Shown one piece after another: positions 55,693 through 64,000 of a stretch of 64,000 nt of DNA. Under the pieces are notes generated by a model. That model saw nothing but the letters and a program-made list of their open reading frames with translations. It ran no database searches and was not told where the DNA came from. Within the stretch, counting starts at the first letter, position 1; every line of letters starts with the position of its first letter. Source of the stretch: Acheta domesticus (taxonomy: Eukaryota; Arthropoda; Insecta; Orthoptera; Gryllidae). The DNA lies in contig JAHLJT010008446.1 of NCBI GenBank assembly GCA_031308135.1, positions 164,908,006 through 164,972,005 on the forward strand, read 5' to 3'. The translations under genes and the position numbers were made by a program.

Positions 55693-56297
55693 AATAATTA
55701 TTAGGGGGCGGATTTTGATGACCAACATCATTTCCAAAATGACGTAACAATTTGATCAAAACAAGTTGAACAACTTAAGCTGTTAGATATCTTCATGATG
55801 AAATAGAGGCTTCTTCCTTTTGTTCAGGTGAACTCAACTTGCACACTTTTGGTGTGGACTGTTCTTTACGAAAAATCTCAGTCTTGATCACGAAATCGGC
55901 CCGAAGAGACAACGGCGACGATAGGCGTCACAGGAGCCTTGGATTACGCAGTACTCACAACGGCTGACATTACAATACACGAGGCAAGAAATCGAATAGG
56001 CTACTCAGGAATTGTTATGATTATTTATTGAATCCCGTAAATGTTGTTTGAAGCAAGTACCATTAAAACGATATTAAAATCGATGAAATCAGCGAAAAAC
56101 TAAATAAAATGACGGTAAAAGGTATAAAAACTGACTTATTAGTGGAAATCGACGAAAAAGCAAAAAAAATGACAAATAAAAATGGGTCATTTCCTTTTAT
56201 CATAACGTAAAATTTATTTTGTATACTAAACAGCATTGTTTTAAAGTGAAATGAAAGAAGATGATATTTCATTAAAATTCGCACCCTAATAATTATT
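55693..56297. mobile_element. MITE-like element with about 28-bp inverted ends
   Basis: AATAATTATTAGGGGGCGGA... at 55693-55720 and its imperfect inverse at 56270-56297 (CATTAAAATTCGCACCCTAA...). 605 bp with no coding. The AT-palindromic outer part hides the exact target duplication (TTA/TAA, TA or longer). Inside, a phrase like gaaatcagcgaaaaactaaa recurs once, diverged, at about 56145. Confidence 0.6.
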
Positions 56298-56388
56298 TAA
56301 TGAGAGCCAGCTCAGGGGATATCAGAAAGATATCTCGTGAAACATTAGCGCCATGCTCTTCATTATTTAAAAAGAAAGTACTATTATT

Positions 56389-57868
56389 ATTCCTCTATAT
56401 CACGACTGTTATATATGTTATCTGTCGACTCAATATAAACTCTACTCCAGGTTGCAACCAGCTACCTGAGGAGCAGATCTAGGGACTGTCGGTGCCTCTA
56501 CAATACTTTGCGCAAAATGTGGGCTGTTGTAAATAAAGCTATTTCTTGCACTTTCCAGTCTTTTGAATTACCTGGGAGGATAGACAAGTTCTTACACAAA
56601 TTTTGCGGAACCAATCCCAGAGCTCCGATAACTATCGGGACGACCTGTGCTTTTACGCCACACATTCGGCTGATCTCGATTTCCAAACACTTGTATTTAA
56701 GACGTTTCTCTGCCTCCTTGGTAACGACGTTTTGATCGCAAGGTACAGCAACATCGACAAGTAAACACGATCTTTTCCTCCAAATCCCCGGATGACTATA
56801 TCCGGTTTGTTTGCTGCTATCGTGCGATCAGTTTGAATTTGTTGGTCACACAATTTCGTACACAATCCAACAGACGTCACCGGTTTTGGTAAGTGTTCGT
56901 ATCACTTGGGGCATGTGTTTGGAACTTCGAGGGCGGTACAGATCTGCCAGTGATGGTAGCTACCCACCCTGTCGTGTCTTTTCAAGTATTCGGTCTTTGC
57001 TAGAATTGGACAAGCTGAGACAATATGATCAATGGTCTCAACGTACTCTTGGCAAATGTGGCATTGATCATCTCGGGAAATTTTGAGAACCGTTTTGTCA
57101 TAGTGTCGTGTTCTCAAGGCCTGATCTTGGACAGCTATTACAAATGTTTCCATTTCCGGCTTCATTCTTCCCCTTTTAAGCCACATATATGATTGATCTT
57201 TATTGATCTGCACCTTGTCCATTCGTTTCAAATATTGTCCGTGGAGTGGTTTGTCTCTCCACGATTTCTTTAGCATTTTTTGTGTCTCAAATTTCATGTT
57301 AAGTAGCATCAGAAGTTCAGTGTCTCTGTCATTCTGGGTGTCTTGCATAGTCTTGTTCGCAATGCTTCTTGCTACACTTACAATGCCTCTGTTTCCCATT
57401 TTTCGGTCAGATTTCATGACCTGCCTCATTAGTGGGTCATCTTGATGGCTGACTTCATACTTTACCATCCCGGTTATTGCATTGTGCCAGGAGGCTTCAA
57501 TTTGTCTCAGGCCTCTTCCTCCTCCCTTACGTGACACAAAGTCTATGTACATCAGCTCGAGGGTGGGCAACATGATGCATTGTAAGCAGTTTTCTGGTTT
57601 TTCGATCCATGATGCGAATTTCGTGCTCAGTCCAGACCAGTCTCATTCTTCTGTAATACTCCCTGCGAATTCTTTCATTGTGTCGTTCAAGATGATCTCA
57701 CATTGAATCACAGTGTGTGCATCAACTTCAATGCTCTCTGACGTTCTCAGTTTGCCTCTTTTGAAATTGATTTTAGCACAGTTGTCAAGACCAAACTTCA
57801 TGCAGATGTCATTGCTAAAGTCATTCACGACAGACAGCATTTGGGAGAGAATCGCTTCTTTCTAGCAA
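56389..57868 (-). mobile_element. R4/Dong-like LINE (copy Z2), 5'-truncated
   Basis: A minus-strand LINE carrying the end of the RT, a CCHC motif and a restriction-like endonuclease, with its 3' end against tattattatt (56378-56388). The same 3' end lies in a (TAA)n tract at 27156-27342. The single C-terminal endonuclease and the TAA association fit the R4/Dong group within the R2-related LINEs. Confidence 0.8.
56498..57868 (-). pseudogene. R4/Dong-like RT C-terminus, CCHC and REL endonuclease
   Basis: From the high end: MLSVVNDFSNDICMKFGLDN, CAKINFKRGKL (RT palm); a deletion or frameshift near 57640; RKGGGRGLRQIEASWHNAIT, LHGQYLKRMDKVQINKDQSY, MWLKRGRMKPEMETFVIAVQ; then DDQCHICQEYVETIDHIVSA with a Cys two residues on (C-X2-C-X8-H-X4-C). 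Further on ANKPDIVI and, after a frameshift, LVDVAVPCDQNVVTKEAEKR, the PD...D/VP core of the restriction-like endonuclease that cuts the target. It ends ILRKVL plus a stop at 56498. Two or more frameshifts make it inactive. Confidence 0.82.
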
Positions 57869-58377
57869 ACACTTTAAGATAGATGTAAAACAAATGTGAT
57901 TAATATTATTATTATGGAATGTGCATAATAATCATATAACAAAATCTTAATAAATTATTAAACATACAAATGAAACATAAATAGAAACACAAGTAGAAAA
58001 TAATAATTAATGAAAATAATTAATAAAAAATAATAAAATATAATTTCCTTAAAATGGCAAAAAACTGTCCTTCCAATAAATGCTCAAAGTGACCACCTTT
58101 TCGAAGAGACGAGCGTTCACTCCGTTCAGTGTAATGGGTTCAGTACGTTGAAGAGTAATAACAGTGTAAGTGCTTTCTCTTTCTTCCAATTAAAATTAGG
58201 CATTCACTCAGTCCGAAATGTGAGGGTGTGCGGCCGGGGGTTGTTAAAAGTCAAAGGAATGCCGAAGGTATTTCACGCGCTTCTAAATTCCTAAAACAAC
58301 AGGTGGTGTTTCTAGACATGGGTGGCGAATTGCGACACAGACCCGGTATGTGTGTGAAATATTATATATTGGGCTGT
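57869..58377 (-). pseudogene. AT-rich flank and transposase C-terminal tail fragment
   Basis: 58045-58105 on the minus strand reads KGGHFEHLLEGQFFAILR. GGHFEHLL is a frequent C-terminal signature of HTH/DDE transposases in insects. Only the tail is present, and the rest of 57869-58377 has no recognised feature. Confidence 0.4.
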
Positions 58378-59470
58378 ATCGAAAAAATAGAATTCAATGG
58401 AAAAAGTTATTATCGATGCAAGAACATCGGCTCCAATAAAACCGCATTTAAAATGGGTTTAGAGGTGCCAAAAAACCAAAAACACCTTATTTCGGACTTT
58501 TTTTCGCTACTTTTCAGAAAATAACGAATACATTTTATTTAATGTGATTTTTATCAACGGATTTTTGGCTGAGGTGGTGCCCACGTTACCCGGCAACAAT
58601 TTTATGTTCATCAAATAATACTTATTTCACTCAAACAGTGTGCCAAATTAGCTCGAATATAGCCAATTTTACGTTAAATTATAGAAATAGACACTTTTCA
58701 ATTGGCCACAGCCCCAGATATTTTTATCCAAAATACTTTTAATTTAGATAAGATTAGAGCTCGAAATCTCTTCTTTAAGAACTTTCCTTCGCACGATTTA
58801 ACTATTTCACTGCAAACGGCTAAAATTGCGCCGAGGGCCATCACCATTTACGACCCATATTTGTGTCGCACTTCTCTCTCTGATTTCTTTATTCACTACT
58901 AGACTGCATTGAAGATATTTGTAGAAGCTTCGCGAAGAAAAGTTAAGTTTTCAATGCGAGAATAACATCGGCAACAATAAGAACGAGTTTAAATTGGTTA
59001 AAGGGTGCCACAAACCTTATAAACTCTCCATTTTTCAGCCTTTTTCGCTACATTTCAGAAAATAACGAATAAATATAATTTGATGGAATTTTATCAGCAT
59101 ATTTTTGGTGGCGCCCACGTTATTCCACAACAATTTTATGATCATCACACATTACTTACTTGACTCAAACAGTGGGCCACATTAGTCCGAATATGGTGAA
59201 TTTTACTTTAAAACGATAGACAGACACTTTCCAATTGGTCATAGCACCGTACATTTTTATCCAAAATACTTTTAATTTAGAGAAGATTAGAACTCAAAAT
59301 CTCTGCTTTACACATTTTAATTATTTTACTGTAATCGTTAAAAATTGTGCCGCGAGCCGTCACTATTAACGACCCACATTTGTGCCGCATTGCTGTGACA
59401 GATTTCTTTATTCACTATTAGGCTATATTCAATACATCTGTAGAGAAGTCAAACGGGATTTGATGTTTCT
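58378..59470 (+). repeat. Tandem repeat, about 550-bp period, two units
   Basis: Unit 1 (58378-58925) and unit 2 (58926-59470) share, in order, aacatcgg, aaataacgaat, gcccacgtta, caattttatg, acttttaatttaga and atttctttattcacta. Units have diverged. The first starts tcgaaaaaatagaattcaat. A second array is at 61925. Confidence 0.75.
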
Positions 59471-60149
59471 AGATTTTAAAGAACACTATATGGAATTCGG
59501 AAACCTATGAGCTATTTTCCCCTGTTTGTTTCGGTGCGTGCAACAGTGTCCATTTCATCGCGCCAGCAGGCCTCTCACGGGTGCCACCCGGGCGCACGCC
59601 GCTCAAGGAGACACACTCACTAAAAGACACACTCACTTTCTGAAAAGCCACCTTTTTTTAAAAAAAATTCTTCTGCATGTCAAGTGTCAGTTAATGATTT
59701 ATTGACATTTCAAAGTATCAGGAAACCAAAAATGTAAGCAGTGCACGGGGGTGCAGATTTATGAAACTAACAATTTTTCACACCAATTGTACATCTTAGT
59801 TGTTGCTTCAATTTATATTAAATATGTATAACTTATGTTACAAACTTAATAAATATGTTTAAAATTGTATTAAATTGAGTACATTAATTTCAATTATTCT
59901 CTTCACTTCAATTCTGGCGTACACGATACGTGTACAAACATCTCATCTTATGGTAAGTACTGAACATTATAATTTTCTACGCCTTTTTGGATTTCAATTT
60001 TACGCTGGATATATCGCGAACTCTTTCTTGAGGCCTTACTAAACATTCTGGTGACAGTTCTCTGAACGAGATTATTTGATGCAAGATCTCATAAAGGCGT
60101 CACTTATTGAAGGAGTAGCACTTTCTACCCACTTACCTACCTATAAGAA
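59471..60149. other. No recognised feature
   Basis: A short GC-rich patch (59550-59620) in AT-rich sequence; no coding frame or partner. Confidence 0.4.
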
Positions 60150-60884
60150 GCCTGATACCATACAGCTATATCAAGTCACAACAATTACACGTAATTAACA
60201 GAAATTCGCGACAGCGAAACGGAATTCAATTGTTGCATTCCCTGCATTGTCGATTCTCCCTTAATGATCTAGCAATTTTTATTTCAAATATTTGAAAATA
60301 ATTTCTTTAAAGATTAATGTATAATTTTATAACAAAAGGTAGAATGCAAAAACGAACAAAGAAATAATATACAAAATTGCAAATTCTAATTTACGACGCA
60401 TCCCGCTGTCTGAAGCGCAGTAAATTTGCAGCGGGCTATGTTTTCACCAAATTATAGAAAAACTACTCTTATTTTCAAAAATTTAAGGATGAACTTATTT
60501 GCAGATGTATTTTTGATAAATACATTTCATTGAGAAAACCAATTACCATCTACGGCAGCCCAGTACATTTTTTCGACATTTTCTTAATTTTTCGGTTTCC
60601 TAATGGTACAACGGAAATATTAATTTTAGAATATTAAGGAACGCAAAAACCTCGTCCTAAATGGCAATTTTCTTTTAAAAATTTGCAGCCGTTTTTAAGA
60701 AAATGGCGTTTAAGCGCAGCTAAAAATGTGAAATTTGAAGCTCTTTTTCACAGAAAATTTTTGAGTTTTCAAAAAGCTTCATTTGAGGTCATATGAAGCT
60801 CTTACATTCACAAATATAATAATGTTTACAAATTGCTGGTAATGTGCACATTTAAGATTTGAAAAACCTTAAAAAAATTACATT

Positions 60885-60930
<46 letters not shown>

Positions 60931-61140
60931 TAACTTCACGTCATATTAAACAGTGCAATTAGCACTATCAGTTTCAAAATTTGGCGCCACATATGAGAAA
61001 ATAGCGTTTAACACGTTTCTGAAACTGCGAAATTTTGAGCTAGTTTTCACAGAAAATGGTTAAGTTTTCGAGAAACTTTATTTGACATTTTTTAAAGCAC
61101 ATGTACTCATTAACATAATAATGTCTAAAAATCCAGGTTT
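60150..61140 (-). repeat. Dispersed repeat LDR, minus orientation
   Basis: 60150-60538 parallels 44373-44755. 60550-61140 is the reverse of the 1-600 and 30230-31050 blocks (aatttttgagttttcaaaaa, caaattgctggtaatgtgca). A (TA)n run lies at 60889-60923. Confidence 0.65.
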
Positions 61141-61924
61141 TTACTCTTTCACGCCAGGAATATACTAGTTTTCTATTTTTTATTCACTGGCGTATGGCAC
61201 ATAAGGCAACGCCATTTTATCTCTGTTAATATTCACCTGTGGGATTGGTTAATTGTCCACGTGCCTCCTATAAAGATTCTTCAATGCACTATTCGACCTG
61301 CATCTCCATAAAATTACTGCCAGAAGCATCAATTCAAATGCTGTGCCCGGAGATAACCAATAAACTCGTTTTTTTTCATGAACGAATATTTCATTTCTGA
61401 AACCCTTTTTAGGTGATCACGACATTTAGAATAATCTTATGAATGTGCGAGTCTTATGCCCAAGGCACTAATTCATATGAATATGTGCTAAAAATAACAA
61501 TTCGAGCATTCCAGGAGATTCAATATTTTTCATATATGTTGGATGTGTTCATCATTGCGCCGCCGTGTACCGTGGCTATCATTTTGAACAAAACTGGATT
61601 TTCAATAAGTACATTTAAAATATTTATTGAAGAGAACCTACCAATATTTGATACTATTAACGTATTCTAGTGTGATTCACGCGATGCTTTCCTTAGAGAC
61701 AGTTTCACCGTTAAGCGGAGAAACGAGGAAATGCTCCGCGCTGAAGGCGGCGCCGCCGTTTGCAGTGTCGCAGCGGCCGGAAGTGATTTTTAAACTCAAT
61801 TTTCTCAAAAACAATTTTTTTTCGGGAAAACTGTACGTGCCATTTTTCATGACGTGCACCACAGAATTTGGGGTATATTTTGTAACGGGAGCTTCTGGAC
61901 ACCCTGTTTGTGTGTATATACACA
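61141..61924. other. Unassigned, with short open frames
   Basis: 61627-61920 has overlapping frames of about 80-100 codons (for example EVIFKLNFLKNNFFSGKLYV) and the phrase ggacaccctgtttgtgtgt, which resembles an element terminus. I cannot assign a family and see no intact gene. Confidence 0.35.
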
Positions 61925-62590
61925 TATCGAAAAAATAGAATTCAATGGCCTAGTGAAAAAAAGTTAGTTTTTGATGCACGAACAACATCGGCACCAATAC
62001 AACCGGTTTTTAAAACTAGTTTAGGGGTGCCACAAACCCCATAAACACATTTTTCGGCCTTTTTTCGCTACTTTTTAGAAAATAACGAATAAATATTATT
62101 TAATGTTATTTTTAGCAACTGATTTTTGGCTGAGGTTGTGCCCACATTACCCCGCAACCACTTTATGATCTTCAAACAATACTTATTTGACTCAAAACCG
62201 TGTGCCACATTGGCTCGAATATGGACAATTTTACGTTAAAACCATAGAAATATACACCTTTCAATTGGCCATAGCTCCGTAACATTTCATTCAAATTTCT
62301 TTTAATTTAGATAATATTAAAGCTCAAAATCTCTGCTTTAAGAACTTTGCTTCACACAACTTAACTATTTCACTGCAATTGGCTAAAATTGCATCATGCG
62401 CCATCACTATTAACAACCCCATATTTGTGCCCCACGCCGAATATGATTTCTTTATTCACTATTTGGCCCTATTGAACATATTGGTAGAGGCTTAGCGAAA
62501 AAAAGGTTAGTTTTCTATGCAAGAGTAACTATTTCATTGCAATCGGCTAAATTTGCGCTGGGCGCCATCACTGATAGCAACCTCCCAAGG
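61925..62590 (+). repeat. Tandem repeat of the 550-bp family, second array
   Basis: Begins atcgaaaaaatagaattcaa like the array at 58378, runs one full unit to about 62486 and a partial second unit to 62590 with an internal deletion. Same motif order. Confidence 0.75.
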
Positions 62591-63112
62591 TACCTACAAT
62601 AAGAGGTAGAGCGAAATGGGTGGATGCGCAATGGCTTCTGCGCATCCCATCACTATCGAGAACAACTCGTCGTCGCGCCCAGGCAGCTGCCTGAAGGATA
62701 AAATAAGTTATGGATAAAATAAGTTAATGTGTATTTTTATTTTTTTCTAAATTTATTATTTCCGGAAATATTGCTTAATGAAATTTGTTAAAAATGACGC
62801 GCATCACCAACTTAAAATTGTCATATATTTGAATGCACTATTATAGAAATTCCGTTCGAAACTTTAAAAAAATGTTTTAACTTTAAGATTTTGCAAAATA
62901 TTTAATTTCCTGAATTTTCGATTTTTTTAAAAACTGAAATATTAAATGAACTGAGATATTAATATTTCACGAACCAGTGTGTGATAGATTGCTGCAATAG
63001 ACGCGTTTCTTGCGTTGCTGTTTGTCAGTTTCTTGGGTGAAGCAGTAATTAGGTACTTCTTAAGACAAGAGTGCTAGTGTTTGTTCTGTGAATCGTGTGT
63101 ACACTGTGCAAC
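62591..63112. other. Upstream region of the 63113 ORF
   Basis: AT-rich then mixed sequence. It could be promoter and 5' UTR of the ORF at 63113, but no core promoter element is convincing. Confidence 0.3.
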
Positions 63113-63535
63113 ATGAGTGGCGATCCCCGTATGAGATACGACAGATGTTTCAATCCATTTCATCTTTCTGTTCACGATTTTAAGAAAAGAAAATCTGCAA
63201 GACGCGTAAACCATGATTTGCTGGTGAATTTACCGGAGTTACTAGCAATTTACATTAGATTGGCGAATTTTTTATTCATTTCGGAAGAATGGGAGTCGGC
63301 TTCCAAAACGGTAGGTAAAGTGCGTATTGCGACTGATGTTGAGAAAATTTTACCATGTCCCTTGACAAGTGGTCGATTGTATTTCACGAGCAAGGAGGGC
63401 ACCCCGTCCCTAGGACGCACAGGGACTGTAGTAAAATTCGTTTCGCTGATCACGAGGAAAAGCAGAAGTAGAATTCGTTTTGCTGTCACCCATCCCTTCT
63501 GGGGAAAGAATGAACATATGATTTACTATGTTTCT
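63113..63535 (+). CDS. Unassigned ORF, 141 residues
   Basis: Starts MSGDPRMRYDRCFNPFHLSV, then HDFKKRKSARRVNHDLLVN, and ends HMIYYVS. The first part (Cys-x-Asn-Pro ... basic ... Leu-rich) resembles the N-terminus of transposon-associated proteins that begin with a CNPF-type motif, but the partner cysteines expected downstream are out of frame or absent. GGTAGGTAAAG near 63309-63319 could be a splice donor, in which case only the first about 66 residues would be coding. Function unknown. Confidence 0.35.
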
Positions 63536-63719
63536 TGACACCCTAATCAGGCAGACGGCCATTCTTTTATTGTTCGTCAGCATTTGTATCAAAGACTGAT
63601 CGAACACAATTTGTTAGTGCAGGGGCAGTGACCGCGCGCCCGCGTACTTTCAATAGATTTTTACTTTCCCGTATACGTACGTATATACGGAGTAATATAC
63701 GTAGTATAGGGATTGCTAC

Positions 63720-64000
63720 GCGGGTTATATAATGCTGCGCGAAAAAAGCGGCGAATTTTCGGCAGAAAAAAAAATTCATTGCCGGGCCCTGATAACGAAA
63801 AAGTGGATAAAACCAGTTCCTAAATTCAGAAAAAAAAAATCCCCTAACACGTGGTGTAGCCAGAATCCCTCTGTGGGTTCTTTATACAGAAAAACCAATA
63901 GAAAGCAAAACGTCCGTCTGTCCGTGAACAATACTAGCGCCTAAACCATACGTAGGATTTTTTTCAAATTGAAGGGAACCCTGTCGATCTGGCTCGACTC
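63720..64000 (+). repeat. Dispersed repeat R, running off the window
   Basis: Contains gcgcgaaaaaagcggcgaat, ccgggccctgataacgaaaa, ggataaaaccagttcctaaa and cgtccgtctgtccgtgaaca, parallel to 29725-29940 and 11335-11650. The clearest copy for reading the family's order. Confidence 0.7.

Noticed and set aside
1..64000. CRISPR array or bacterial contamination
   Set aside because: No array of short identical repeats with unique spacers. Spliced exons and animal-type transposons run through the whole window.

Overview
The window is a repeat-dense stretch of nuclear DNA from an animal with spliceosomal introns, most likely an insect with a large genome. The evidence is GT-AG introns, a SCaMC-type mitochondrial carrier gene, insect-style tRNA-derived SINEs, and piggyBac, Tc1/mariner, P/THAP, I-like, R1-like and R4/Dong-like elements. 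It contains no bacterial-style operon, no CRISPR array and no complete protein-coding gene. A 100-base assembly gap lies at 25409-25508.

The only recognisable host gene is on the minus strand. An EF-hand exon (49749-49875) and a mitochondrial-carrier exon (9314-9472) fit successive parts of one calcium-regulated ATP-Mg/Pi carrier (SCaMC, SLC25A23/24/25 type). If they belong to one transcript, most of the window is intron. At least one exon that should lie between them was not found.

Layout. 1-5.5 kb: a minus-strand LINE broken by a piggyBac-like element and a Tc1-like element, the latter itself broken by a mariner-like element. 5.6-8.4 kb: a P-element/THAP9-like transposase pseudogene with a real intron, interrupted by a LINE (family Y) that carries a 40-bp fragment of its own family. 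9.3 kb: carrier exon. 10-14.5 kb: Tc1 fragment, hammerhead-like motif, AT-rich dispersed repeats. 14.9-25.4 kb: two head-to-tail I-like LINE copies, then the gap. 25.5-29 kb: LINE X split by LINE Y, an R4/Dong-like tail inside a (TAA)n tract, the end of LINE W, a half foldback, another Y copy and a second hammerhead-like motif. 31.7-35.5 kb: a structurally complete LTR retrotransposon with no enzyme genes. 37.4-38.5 kb: an internally deleted Y copy. 42.2-44.0 kb: PIF/Harbinger-like element. 44.4-48.6 kb: dispersed repeat interrupted by a TIR element carrying tRNA-like modules, then two SINEs. 49.7 kb: EF-hand exon. 50.9-52.6 kb: two abutting foldback elements. 54.9-55.6 kb: a G/T-rich composite satellite. 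56.4-57.9 kb: R4/Dong-like element with a restriction-like endonuclease. 58.4-62.6 kb: about 550-bp tandem repeats. 63.1 kb: an unassigned ORF.

Almost all element ORFs carry frameshifts or stops. The clearest signs of recent or specific activity are the two nearly identical LTRs with a 5-bp target duplication, a 12-bp target duplication in a SINE, a 3' stem-loop shared by the Y copies, and a 3' tail shared by a SINE and a LINE-like 3' end. All family names are from reading motifs by eye; no database search was possible.
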